Below, piece by piece: positions 29,901 to 39,109 of a stretch of DNA of 64,000 nt. This stretch comes from Enterobacter ludwigii (GTDB lineage Bacteria; Pseudomonadota; Gammaproteobacteria; Enterobacterales; Enterobacteriaceae). The DNA lies in the NCBI GenBank assembly GCA_023023105.1, contig CP083824.1, positions 3,906,001-3,970,000 on the forward strand, written 5' to 3'. The notes under the pieces are model-generated. The model saw only the letters and a list, made by a program, of their open reading frames with translations, was not told where the DNA came from and made no database searches. The translations under genes were made by a program, and so were the position numbers. Every line of letters starts with the position of its first letter. Position 1 is the stretch's first letter.

Positions 29901-30260
29901 CCTCTTGTCGTATTCAACGATGTTACCCAGAGCCAGATTTTTATACTTATCCAACACATCCCGGGAGCCCGGACATTGTAGGCTGACCCCGTGGTGGATG
30001 ACATCGATAAGCGCTTTTTTAGTTGAGCCATGATGGTAACGTTCTGCATCAAAGTTAATGAACGTAAAATCATCTTTAAGCTTTTTCTGCAGGAACTTCA
30101 ATATTGTTGACTTACCTGAACCCAGCTCACCTTCCAGACCAATAATATTGACATCAGGTGTCCTGATGATCTGAGCCACATTCTCTGCAACTTTTTCATG
30201 ACTGCTGCCTCTAAACATATCCTGGTCAGCGGGTGATTCCGTCTGCAATCGTAGAGTCAT
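26985..30260 (-). CDS. KAP-family P-loop NTPase, membrane associated
   Basis: A 1091-residue protein with a KAP NTPase domain at its N-terminus. Walker A is 'GELGSGKST' (residues 44-52). Two transmembrane segments (about 124-147 and 161-185) are inserted between Walker A and Walker B, which is the hallmark of KAP proteins. Walker B is 'FILIIDNLDR' (245-254). The remaining 700 residues are helical and unrecognised. KAP NTPases are membrane-tethered STAND-related ATPases, often found on plasmids and in defence islands. The gene is AT-rich relative to the chromosome. It is read from AAGGA at its start toward the island edge. A role in phage defence is plausible but unproven. Confidence 0.85.
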   Translation of the reverse strand: MTLRLQTESPADQDMFRGSSHEKVAENVAQIIRTPDVNIIGLEGELGSGKSTILKFLQKKLKDDFTFINFDAERYHHGSTKKALIDVIHHGVSLQCPGSRDVLDKYKNLALGNIVEYDKRVSSRLSWLTVVFILLSLLSVQMLRYVLTDLNQYFTNKESLLGWLFYVEVAAFLSPAIMVAGLACLQNMEWYRKKGYSSIGDLFKRNSTDRIEETWLVNKEVGAIELAEALQGFTSKEVISHGDRFILIIDNLDRISADKVKELWSDMELIAGATHEHFRIVVPYSARQVSASLSVAGFSGREFIAKRIPVSFQVPPLISAGWQEALRQYWKETVNEDAGIACREATVLLERWKPSEYPRITPRLMKKFVNDIHILNLTVPATEDHRHILIALYLLVVRYGERDIKVLLRDPKASQTEPGIAPDDFDEMLSLTYQQISRIFNNDTERWSEFLMSIHYQSTVELARSELLDTPLKDAIGAINIPRLEELTALWGFAEAWQRVAPHIQMRDWLVSYSRMDEKCQALAEPQLKVAVQMLNQSYAVSLREKNDEGFVLSLQKLMADGRISLEPFVERQISFIVSKLDEIQDSEKLEAESTKTLLQEADSYSVLAGESLLNKMENFVDGVFYVEYLVNNEETLSNLKIGTLDIGNHGREEMLRYGAEQPQIDLFNPGIIRHINIASKAVQNVIGKNDGTGGAQVSSAIMTLKNRQVVEDVIHFRKIVLSPDWNNNVLNQYYLNNTATRNLFPAEFAAQAVAHMVLHGNYAGIESYSEHIGEERFDLALAAYLRYLRTAESIFIALKDKNVLPYIKNAVGRIVDLGLLVNIPVLSFVKGQYDVIKEATNATSLLIFVRERQKALSEKIIESDVNAMGPVFLHDVYQSGEQFDILKKKLNALACGVFSSSERLIECFTVLPVNMRFILEQMQLQGQHIRMEGSVGIFASWFRDAEPDVVTNAENIHFLWSCLDDTQRETVLDELHDVLLERHIRIDSRIAIITRFHNELSFIEPEKAVERRAIAALFSASVDNVLLSQWLDRQTFSFSSWSPEDARTATSCIMNNSEIFPLICRNSQYIKNRMLPEKADVTEDSDTFPD

Positions 30261-31118
30261 TCAGCAATTTCCTTCGTTATAACGTAAGATTCTTTCACTA
30301 TTAGACACAGTACAGAGCCCACAGCAACCAAATGACTGCAGCCGGGGCAGTTTAGTTTTAAGCATGCATAAGCCGATTTCGATGGAATCCCTTTCACACA
30401 ATAATATTGAATTGAAGCAATGAAAACATTAATGTGTTTGTTGTGACTAGCTGCAGGGGCCTGGAAGAAATTCCAAAGCCTGACAAACCGGAACAGGGCT
30501 TGCTCTGCTCCGGTTTTATCCAGTTCATCTTGAAGCCCTTGTTTTTGTTACATATCCCTGCTCACTCTTTCAGCCATTGTTAAGCTTCTTGTGTGTAATC
30601 TGCGAATAATACGGATGCAAAATTGATGCAATGGATTATACATACCTACAGCGCACGTTACGCTGAGCTGAATCGAATTTCAGAGAACGTTCTTCGCTAT
30701 TACCCTGCCCAGCCAGTTGAACACATTTTATCATCCGGCCCCGAGAGTGACATGTTCTCTGCCTGGTACAGCCTTCATCAGAGTCAAACTAGACGTTATT
30801 TACAGGCAAAAGAAGACAGCTACAGAGCTTAAGTCTGACATTATTCGTGGCTGTGTCTGCCTTCGGAGTTTTCAGCTTATCCCGATAACAGCGGTTTTGA
30901 AAAATTGACGTTTTTTACACCGGTACATTGCCCGAACGCAATCTCCCCCGTAGCGAAATACCGCCCCGCAGAAAATCGTCCATGCTCGGCATGCCCCTGG
31001 AACATCAGCATCTTTTCAATAAAGGTTTTACAGCCTATAGTCTGTATAACACAAAATACACCTTACCTGCTGTATTACAGGGCGGTACTCCCTACTCAGT
31101 CTGCGAGGCAGGTCACTT
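30261..31118. other. Gene-poor stretch upstream of the KAP gene
   Basis: About 860 bases with no convincing gene. Short open frames (for example 30623-30832 on plus) lack ribosome binding sites and recognisable domains. It should contain the promoter of the KAP gene and of the HipB-like gene, and it holds an isolated terminator-like hairpin at 30485-30518. Confidence 0.5.
30485..30518 (+). terminator. Isolated terminator-like hairpin
   Basis: AAACCGGA pairs with TCCGGTTT around an internal CAG/CTG pairing and is followed by TTTTA on the plus strand. No plus-strand gene precedes it within the island, so it may end a small RNA or be left from deleted DNA. Confidence 0.5.
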
Positions 31119-31415
31119 ATGAATAATCAGTTCCCGATAAAAACGCTGAACCAGCTCAGACCTGTGCTAATCGGGTTTCGCAAAATCAAGGGCTTCACGC
31201 AAAAAGATGTGTCTGAGAGGCTTGGCGTAACGCAGCAAACCTATGCCCGCCTGGAAGCAAACCCTGCTAGCGCCAGTATTGATCGTCTGTACAAGGTATT
31301 CAGTATTCTGGGCGTAGAAATAACGCTGTCATCTATTTCCCCTTCACCCTTCATTTCCCACACAGAGATGAGGGGGGCATTTGACAGCACTCCCGCCAGA
31401 CGGGAGAAATGGTGA
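31119..31415 (+). CDS. HipB-like XRE-family regulator, orphan
   Basis: A 98-residue protein with a clear XRE helix-turn-helix ('RKIKGFTQKDVSERLGVTQQTYARLEANPASASIDRLYKVFSILGVEITL'), close in form to HipB antitoxins. HipB normally precedes and overlaps hipA. Here the stop overlaps an ATG (31409, ATGGTGA), but that frame stops after about 22 codons, so no HipA toxin follows. It is either a solitary regulator or the remnant of a toxin-antitoxin pair. Confidence 0.75.
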   Translation: MNNQFPIKTLNQLRPVLIGFRKIKGFTQKDVSERLGVTQQTYARLEANPASASIDRLYKVFSILGVEITLSSISPSPFISHTEMRGAFDSTPARREKW

Positions 31416-31838
31416 CTATTAGAAGTTTGCTAGTTTTGTCGAATGACGCCAACTACATGTCCGCATCCATCGAGTAGTGGCTTCAAGCCACGATTGTCAC
31501 TGCCTCCGCTGCCTTTTTCCAGTAACTCTCTCCTTTTAATTCTAATATTTAGGGGTGTCAACGCAAAGCAGAAACGGCACCTTCTTTGCGAGACAGAAAT
31601 GACCTGTGATTGCCTGGCCGATTTATGGCAGCTAAGTGCGAGAAGCGGATATAGCGAATTCGCCATTGTACGGGATTAGCAGGTTTACTGAAGCAACCTG
31701 CGATGGCGTTATGGCAATAGTCAGTCCCCTGTCCAGTCGGCATAGGTGGCCACCTCGTCACCGCCGGGGATAAACTGATTGAAGCCTCCGCGCAAAATCA
31801 CTTATTCTTTTCCGTTAATAAAATGCAGGAGCAAAGTC
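31416..31838. other. Unassigned stretch between HipB-like gene and IS1
   Basis: About 420 bases where short open frames on both strands show no known domain. It begins where hipA would be expected, so it may be degraded sequence joining the older island to the IS1-bounded block. A functional element is not visible. Confidence 0.4.
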
Positions 31839-31896
31839 ATGACTGGCGAAATTCGTGGGCGAGGCAGGCCACGAAAAACAGAGAGTACCTATACAG
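31839..31896 (+). pseudogene. 5' end of a gene cut by IS1, possibly a TetR-type regulator
   Basis: ATG at 31839, preceded by GCAGGAG, opens 'MTGEIRGRGRPRKTESTYTG', which stops inside IS1. The basic 'GRGRPRK' start followed by a Thr/Ser stretch resembles the N-terminus of TetR/AcrR regulators. Too little is left for certainty. Confidence 0.35.
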
Positions 31897-31951
31897 GGTA
31901 AGGGTGCCAACTTACTGATTTAGTGTATGATGGTGTTTTTGAGGTGCTCCA

Positions 31952-32227
31952 GTGGCTTCTGTTTCTATCAGCTGTCCCTCCTGTTCAGCTACTGAAGGCG
32001 TGGTGCGTAACGGTAAAAGTACTGCCGGACATCAGCGCTATCTCTGCTCTCACTGCCGTAAAACATGGCAGCTACAGTTCACTTACATCGCCTCTCAGCC
32101 CGGTACACACCAGAAAATTATTGATATGGCCATGAATGGCGTCGGATGTCGCGCCAGTGCACGCATTATGGGCGTTGGCCTCAACACGATTTTACGACAC
32201 TTAAAAAACTCAGGCCGCAGTCGGTAA
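31952..32227 (+). CDS. insA: IS1 InsA
   Basis: The 91-residue InsA carries a zinc-finger ('[28 protein letters not shown]') and an HTH ('[18 protein letters not shown]'). Alone it represses the IS1 promoter; with a -1 frameshift it is fused to InsB to form the transposase. Confidence 0.93.
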   Translation: MASVSISCPSCSATEGVVRNGKSTAGHQRYLCSHCRKTWQLQFTYIASQPGTHQKIIDMAMNGVGCRASARIMGVGLNTILRHLKNSGRSR

Positions 32228-32649
32228 ACTCACGCATACAACCGGGCAGTGACGTTATTGTTTGCGCGGAAATGGACGAACAGTGGGGTTACGTCGGCGC
32301 TAAATCACGCCAGCGCTGGTTGTTTTACGCGTATGACAGGATACGGAGGACGGTTGTGGCGCACGTATTCGGTGAACGCACGTTGGTCACGCTGGAGCGT
32401 CTTCTGGGCCTGCTGTCGGCCTTTGAGGTCGTGGTATGGATGACGGATGGCTGGCCGCTTTATGAATCACGCCTGAAGGGAGAACTGCACGTTATCAGCA
32501 AGCGATATACGCAGCGCATTGAGCGGCATAACCTGAATCTGAGGCAGCATCTGGCAAGGCTGGGCAGGAAGTCACTGTCTTTCTCAAAATCGGTGGAGCT
32601 GCATGACAAAGTCATCGGGCATTATCTGAACATAAAACACTATCAGTAA
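32146..32649 (+). CDS. insB: IS1 InsB (transposase catalytic part)
   Basis: The 167-residue frame includes the DDE-type catalytic region ('[15 protein letters not shown]', '[11 protein letters not shown]', and the C-terminal '[20 protein letters not shown]'). It is expressed mostly as the InsA-B' fusion by -1 frameshifting. This copy is uninterrupted, unlike the one at 48946-49447. Confidence 0.92.
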   Translation: MSRQCTHYGRWPQHDFTTLKKLRPQSVNSRIQPGSDVIVCAEMDEQWGYVGAKSRQRWLFYAYDRIRRTVVAHVFGERTLVTLERLLGLLSAFEVVVWMTDGWPLYESRLKGELHVISKRYTQRIERHNLNLRQHLARLGRKSLSFSKSVELHDKVIGHYLNIKHYQ

Positions 32650-32684
32650 GTTGGAGTCATTACCGGTGCTCTGATATATTTATT

Positions 32685-32735
32685 ATACTATAGTGGGGTA
32701 TGTGTTGATCTTAATGTAATACTCCCCTATAGTAT
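32685..32735. promoter_or_regulatory. FrmR operator/promoter region
   Basis: Two inverted copies of a 17-bp motif, ATACTATAGTGGGGTAT (32685-32701) and ATACTCCCCTATAGTAT (32719-32735), flank the promoter. Each contains the G/C tract bounded by ATAC/GTAT typical of FrmR/RcnR-type repressor sites. The second copy ends 27 bases before frmR. Confidence 0.8.
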
Positions 32736-32762
32736 AAGAAATACAGAGCAGTGAGGTAAGCA

Positions 32763-33038
32763 ATGCCCAGTACTCCTGAAGAGAAAAAAAAGGTCCTAAC
32801 CCGGGTTCGCCGTATCCGGGGTCAGATTGATGCTCTGGAAAGAGCACTTGAAAGTGGCGCTGAATGCCGTTCCGTTCTCCAGCAAATCGCCGCCGTCCGG
32901 GGCGCCGCTAACGGACTGATGGCAGAGGTGCTGGAGAGCCACATACGGGAAACCTTTGACCAGAATGACAGCTACAGTCATGAAGTCAGTAAATCAGTTG
33001 ACGATACGATTGAGCTGGTTCGTGCCTATCTTAAATAG
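32763..33038 (+). CDS. frmR: Formaldehyde-responsive repressor FrmR
   Basis: A 91-residue CsoR/RcnR-family all-helical repressor. The conserved Cys in '[22 protein letters not shown]' reacts with formaldehyde, crosslinking to the N-terminal Pro2 ('[10 protein letters not shown]') in characterised FrmR, and both residues are present. It is first in the operon with frmA, a VOC protein and frmB and should repress it through the inverted repeats upstream. Confidence 0.94.
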   Translation: MPSTPEEKKKVLTRVRRIRGQIDALERALESGAECRSVLQQIAAVRGAANGLMAEVLESHIRETFDQNDSYSHEVSKSVDDTIELVRAYLK

Positions 33039-33042
33039 GTGA

Positions 33043-34182
<1,140 letters not shown>

Positions 34183-34225
34183 TCCCATCAGAATTTTAAT
34201 CAACTCAAACTGAAGGAAGTGGAAA

Positions 34226-34624
34226 ATGACAACTCCGGTAATTTCTGGTGACGGCATCTTTTCTCATGTGTTCATTGGCGCAGCCGATGTCGAGAAATCC
34301 TCCGCATTTTACGATGTCGTCCTGGGCACGCTTGGTATCAATAACCTCGGCCCGTTTGGCAACGGCTGGGTACTCTATGGCCGCGAAAAGCCGGCATTTA
34401 TCATTGCCCGTCCGGGCAACGGTGAAGCACCTTCCGCTAACGGGGTGACTGTCGGCTTCGCTGCTGCCACCCCGGAAGAGGTTGATGCTTTCCATGCTGC
34501 CGGCCTTGCCGCCGGTGGAGCTGATGAAGGTCAACCTGGCCCGCGTGGTCACCTTCCCGGGGCCTATGCTGCCTACCTGCGGGATCCGGCGGGTAACAAA
34601 ATCACGGCGTATACGTTTATCTGA
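34226..34624 (+). CDS. VOC-family (glyoxalase-like) protein in frm operon
   Basis: A 132-residue vicinal-oxygen-chelate protein: 'FSHVFIGAADVEKSSAFYDVVLGTLG' and 'GAYAAYLRDPAGNKITAYT' are the two beta-alpha-beta module ends with His and Glu-type metal positions. Its place between frmA and frmB (GAAGGAAG ribosome binding site) suggests help in handling glutathione adducts, but the reaction is unknown. E. coli K-12 frmRAB has no such gene; it is a feature of plasmid-type frm clusters. Confidence 0.85.
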   Translation: MTTPVISGDGIFSHVFIGAADVEKSSAFYDVVLGTLGINNLGPFGNGWVLYGREKPAFIIARPGNGEAPSANGVTVGFAAATPEEVDAFHAAGLAAGGADEGQPGPRGHLPGAYAAYLRDPAGNKITAYTFI

Positions 34625-34688
34625 CGTCCGGATTTAAAGATACTTCCCCTGGCTTCGGTCAGGGGAAATAACCATGAGATAACGGCTG

Positions 34689-35525
34689 ATGGAACTCATT
34701 GAGCAGCATGCCAGCTCTGGCGGCTGGCAAAACGTGTACCGGCATTATTCACAATCCCTTAATTGTGAAATGAATTTCGGTGTGTATCTTCCTCCCAAAG
34801 CAGTAACAGAAAAACTGCCGGTACTATACTGGTTGTCGGGCCTGACCTGTACTGAGCAGAATTTCATCACCAAATCAGGTATGCAGCATTATGCAGCCCG
34901 GCATAACGTCATCGTTGTTGTCCCGGATACCAGTCCCCGGGGTAATAATGTCCCGGATGCCGACAGTTACGATCTTGGCCAGGGGGCCGGTTTTTATCTG
35001 AACGCGACGGAACAGCCGTGGAATGTTCATTACAGGATGTATGACTATATTCTCAGAGAGCTTCCGGATGTCGTCATGAATCATTTTCCTGCAACGGCAA
35101 GAAAATCTATATCCGGTCATTCTATGGGAGGGCTGGGTGCTCTGGTGCTGGCTCTGCGAAATCCTGGTGAATATGTGAGCGTATCAGCATTTTCCCCGAT
35201 AGTATCGCCTTCTCAGGTGCCATGGGGGCAACAGGCATTTAGCGCTTACCTGGGTGAAAACAGAAAAACGTGGGAAGCCTACGATCCAGTCAGCCTCATT
35301 TTACAGGGTGAAAAATTACCAGAAATCTTCATTGATCAGGGGCTGAGTGACGCCTTTTATGAAGAGCAACTGCGCACCAAAATCCTTGAGAGAGTATGCA
35401 ATGAGATGAACCTCAATGCGTCGTTCCGATATCATACTGGATACGACCACAGCTATTATTTCATTTCCAGCTTTATTGGTGAGCACATTGCTTACCATGC
35501 CAACAGGCTCAGGCTGTCAGCATGA
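34689..35525 (+). CDS. frmB: S-formylglutathione hydrolase
   Basis: A 278-residue esterase-D-family serine hydrolase. The nucleophile is in 'SGHSMGGLGALVLAL', the Asp in 'IDQGLSDAFYEEQL' and the His in 'HTGYDHSYYFISSFI'. It converts S-formylglutathione to formate and glutathione, the last step of the frm pathway. It ends the operon. Confidence 0.95.
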   Translation: MELIEQHASSGGWQNVYRHYSQSLNCEMNFGVYLPPKAVTEKLPVLYWLSGLTCTEQNFITKSGMQHYAARHNVIVVVPDTSPRGNNVPDADSYDLGQGAGFYLNATEQPWNVHYRMYDYILRELPDVVMNHFPATARKSISGHSMGGLGALVLALRNPGEYVSVSAFSPIVSPSQVPWGQQAFSAYLGENRKTWEAYDPVSLILQGEKLPEIFIDQGLSDAFYEEQLRTKILERVCNEMNLNASFRYHTGYDHSYYFISSFIGEHIAYHANRLRLSA

Positions 35526-35552
35526 GTTGATTTCCAGCCTCAGAAAATGTGC

Positions 35553-35703
35553 TTAATTTTCAGGCCTGAACAGGGCCTGAACCCTGCAGACCTGAGATGT
35601 ACTGTAACTGGTGGCTTCAGCAGTTTCTCTTATGCTCAGTTTCTTGACCTGTCGGTAATACAGAACTTTCTTATGTCGTTCCTGATCGGCCTGTTTGCCC
35701 CGG
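35553..35703 (-). pseudogene. C-terminal fragment of a serine resolvase
   Basis: The minus strand encodes 'HRGKQADQERHKKVLYYRQV' and then a resolvase-type HTH ('KKLSIRETAEATSYSTSQVCRVQALF'), ending at 35553. The rest is missing; the fragment runs directly into an IS3 end at 35704. Family assignment rests on the HTH style only. Confidence 0.5.
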
Positions 35704-35745
35704 TGAATAGCCACGGATAATCTAGACACTTCCGAGCCGTTGATG
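35704..35745. mobile_element. 42-bp end remnant of an IS3-family element
   Basis: TGAATAGCCACGGATAATCT continuing to CGAGCCGTTGAT matches, with one mismatch, the left end of the IS3-type element at 51258-52485. A further copy of related IS-end sequence (GGACTGACCCC) follows twice within 60 bases, showing nested or deleted insertions. Confidence 0.7.
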
Positions 35746-35819
35746 GACTGACCCCGCCCCGGTAGACGATCCTGCCCTATAGTTTGGACTGACCCCACGC
35801 CTGTAGACAAATCCTGTCC

Positions 35820-36103
35820 TCACGACGAGGCCTGTTCGAAGGCCTCCGGACTGACGCCGCCGAGGTGGCTGTGGCGCCGGGACCGGTTATAGAAGACTTC
35901 AATGTAATCGAAGATCCGCCCGGGCCAGATCCCTGGTTTTATATATGCGTTTTCTGATCCGTTCTTTTTTCAGCGAACTGAAGAACGATTCGGCCACCGC
36001 ATTATCCCAGCAGTTGCCACGCCGGCTCATGCTCGGCGCCAGGTTATTGGCCCGGTAGAAGCGCTGCCAGTCGTCACTGCCGTACTGGCTGCCCTGGACG
36101 CCC
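35820..36103 (-). pseudogene. IS3-family transposase OrfB, C-terminal fragment
   Basis: Minus-strand reading gives the end of an IS3-type DDE integrase: '[20 protein letters not shown]', then 'NRSRRHSHLGGVSPEAFEQA' and stop at 35820. The N-terminal part is lost where the IS110 element begins. Confidence 0.75.
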
Positions 36104-36112
36104 TTCTAAGAG

Positions 36113-37189
36113 TCAAGCTGTTATCGGGATACTGTTGATCCGCCTGTTTTGATTGCGCAGTAACGTGTAAACTTCGCGGGAGATATATCGCTTTAGACAG
36201 CGTATCGCTTCCATTTTTGTATGTCCTTCGGCTACACGCCTGGCGACATATTCCTTTGTTTTTGCGTCAGTTCGTAAGCGTCCGATGGCGATGATGTGAA
36301 GTGCACTATTTGCAGCACGATCTCCACCACGATTAAGTCGGTAACGGTTCGTTTTTCCAGAAGAAACGGGGACCGGGCTGACACCACACAGTGCCGCAAA
36401 TCCTGATTCTGATCTTAACCGTTGAGGATTGTCTCCGGCAGTGATCAGCAACTGTGAAGCGCTTTCGTATCCGATAGCATTACGTTTAATCAGCTCAGGT
36501 GCCAACTCGTCGACAATTGCCGCAATCATGACATCCAGATCAGCGATTTCGTCATGTAACTCGAGATAGCGTCGGGCAAGGGACTTTAATGAAATGCGAT
36601 AAACGTTGGTTACATTGCGGTATTCACTGGCATCAGGTCTCCAGGAACCCAGGGTCCTGATGAGCTGCATGCGCGTCATATTTCTGAGCTGTTCACGTAA
36701 TTCATCCGGGGCAGAGATAATATTTGAATGGATAATCTGGAGAGCGACTCTGCGGGCTGATATTGCTGTTTTTCGGCAAGTTTTTAATACCCGCAGGGAC
36801 TCAATCATGCCATCACGCGTTTTGGGAGTAACTGTCCTGATGCCTGAGAATGCTGCATGAGCGGCACATTCAGCATCAATTGTGTCACTTTTACCCCGTT
36901 TGCGTCGCTCCATCCGGTCTGGAGCAGTCACCTCAAGAACTTCTAACCCGGCGTTCTGAAAATAACGAAGCAAACCGGAACCATAGGTACCTGTGCACTC
37001 AACACCAATTCGCTTTAATGTCCCAAACGAGGTCATCCATGCCAGCATCTGCCGGTAACCTTGTCGTGTTGTGGAGAAATACTGAGTCCCAAGGACTTTA
37101 TTGTTCTGATCTACGACAGCGGCAACGTGCAAATCTTTATGTGTATCCACGCCACCCACAACGGCAGCTTCGGTAACTTTATCAACCAT
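36113..37189 (-). CDS. IS110-family DEDD transposase
   Basis: A 358-residue transposase with the RuvC-like DEDD domain ('GGVDTHKDLHVAAVVD', 'GVECTGTYGSGL', 'KSDTIDAECAAHAAF') and the C-terminal transposase_20 domain carrying the conserved Ser ('PVSSGKTNRYRLNRGGDRAANSALH'). IS110 enzymes act with a structured bridge RNA from the element end. The frame is complete and probably functional. Confidence 0.92.
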   Translation of the reverse strand: MVDKVTEAAVVGGVDTHKDLHVAAVVDQNNKVLGTQYFSTTRQGYRQMLAWMTSFGTLKRIGVECTGTYGSGLLRYFQNAGLEVLEVTAPDRMERRKRGKSDTIDAECAAHAAFSGIRTVTPKTRDGMIESLRVLKTCRKTAISARRVALQIIHSNIISAPDELREQLRNMTRMQLIRTLGSWRPDASEYRNVTNVYRISLKSLARRYLELHDEIADLDVMIAAIVDELAPELIKRNAIGYESASQLLITAGDNPQRLRSESGFAALCGVSPVPVSSGKTNRYRLNRGGDRAANSALHIIAIGRLRTDAKTKEYVARRVAEGHTKMEAIRCLKRYISREVYTLLRNQNRRINSIPITA

Positions 37190-37470
37190 GACAGAGCTCC
37201 TGTGAGGAAACAGAGTTGAATCTCCAGACAGATAACCTGGACAGGACAGTAACGAGACAAGCCGTCAGGCCCTTCTTGAGTCACGCGCATCGGTGAGGAG
37301 ATGCCTCGCATGAAGGCGCTTCCGGCAACCGACGGGTCCAGGGCAGGACACAAAAGGTCGATCGCTGTGTGAGTCAGGATGCGGGAAGGTCTTCACTGCA
37401 TCAGTAATCACACCAATCTGGTTAAACGGCAAACTAAGTGGTGGTAAAGACTGACATCGGCATTATTACT
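37190..37470 (-). ncRNA. Candidate IS110 bridge RNA region
   Basis: The 281 bases between the element's upstream edge and the transposase start are non-coding. In the IS110 subgroup the bridge RNA that specifies target and donor is encoded in this position. The exact RNA ends and loops cannot be fixed by eye. Confidence 0.45.
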
Positions 37471-38330
<860 letters not shown>

Positions 38331-38389
38331 TATGACACCTGTGTTGTTCTGAGGTGAGCATATCACCTCTGTTCAGGTGGCCAAATTCA

Positions 38390-38732
38390 GTAAACCACTT
38401 CATATCAGCCTGGAGCCTGTGTTGCCCGGTTGGCGCGGGATAATGGAATTAATGACAATCTGCTGTTTACCTGGCGCCAGCGTTACAGACATCTTCTGCC
38501 CGATGAAATACAACGGTCAATCAGAGAGCAAGACTCTGTTATCCCCGTTGTCCTGCCTGATATGGTCCTGTCACACCATGCTGAGCCGCACTATGAACCC
38601 GCCGCTCCAGCCTGCCGCGAGGCCATGACATGCGAGGTGACTGTCGGCGGTGCCAGCCTGCGTCTGTCCGGGGATTTATCACCTGCACTTCTGAAAACGC
38701 TGATCCGCGAGCTGAGCGGGAGGAGCCGATGA
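38390..38732 (+). pseudogene. IS66 TnpA, N-terminally truncated
   Basis: The frame reads 'YQPGACVARLARDNGINDNL', then 'LFTWRQRYRHLLP' through 'SLRLSGDLSPALLKTLIREL', the IS66 OrfA HTH protein without its first residues. Its stop overlaps tnpB by four bases (ATGA). Confidence 0.8.
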
Positions 38733-39079
38733 TACCCTTACCGTCAGGCACTCGTATCTGGCTGGTTGCCGGGGTCACCGATATGCGTAAGTCCTTCAAT
38801 GGTCTGGGCGAACTGGTCCAGCATGTTCTTGATGACAATCCGTTCTCCGGCCACCTGTTTATCTTCCGTGGTCGTAAAGGTGACACCGTGAGGATCCTCT
38901 GGGCTGATGCTGACGGTCTGTGTCTGTTTACCAAACGTCTGGAAGAGGGACAGTTCGTCTGGCCTGCTGTACGCGACGGCAAAATCGCCATCACCCGCTC
39001 ACAACTCGCCATGCTCCTCGATAAGCTGGACTGGCGGAAACCTAAAACTGCACGCCTTAACTCACTGACGATGTTGTAA
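38729..39079 (+). CDS. IS66 TnpB
   Basis: A 116-residue IS66 OrfB/TnpB accessory protein ('PSGTRIWLVAGVTDMRKSFNGL', 'FRGRKGDTVRILWADADGLCLFTKRLEEGQF'). The start at 38729 overlaps the tnpA stop and begins at the conserved 'MIPLPSG'. It is complete. Confidence 0.9.
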   Translation: MIPLPSGTRIWLVAGVTDMRKSFNGLGELVQHVLDDNPFSGHLFIFRGRKGDTVRILWADADGLCLFTKRLEEGQFVWPAVRDGKIAITRSQLAMLLDKLDWRKPKTARLNSLTML

Positions 39080-39109
39080 AAAGCGCATGACCGCATTATA
39101 AATGGGGTC

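Larger units (their letters stand above)
31897..32664 (+). mobile_element. IS1-family insertion sequence, copy 1 (intact)
   Basis: Exactly 768 bp, the length of IS1, from GGTAAGGGTGCCAACTTACT to the inverted end AGTAAGTTGGAGTCATTACC. It carries intact insA and insB. No direct target repeat is seen (left flank CTATACAG, right flank GGTGCTCTG), so one side has been rearranged. A second, inverted IS1 lies at 48931-49696. Confidence 0.93.
36104..37470 (-). mobile_element. IS110-family insertion sequence
   Basis: About 1367 bp between two unrelated IS fragments (IS3 on the left, IS911 on the right), containing one DEDD transposase and a 281-base 5' non-coding region. IS110 elements lack inverted repeats, so the edges are inferred from where the flanking IS sequences stop. 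Confidence 0.75.

Noticed and set aside
30623-31126. Several short plus-strand open frames upstream of the HipB-like gene
   Set aside because: They overlap each other in different frames and lack ribosome binding sites and recognisable domains.
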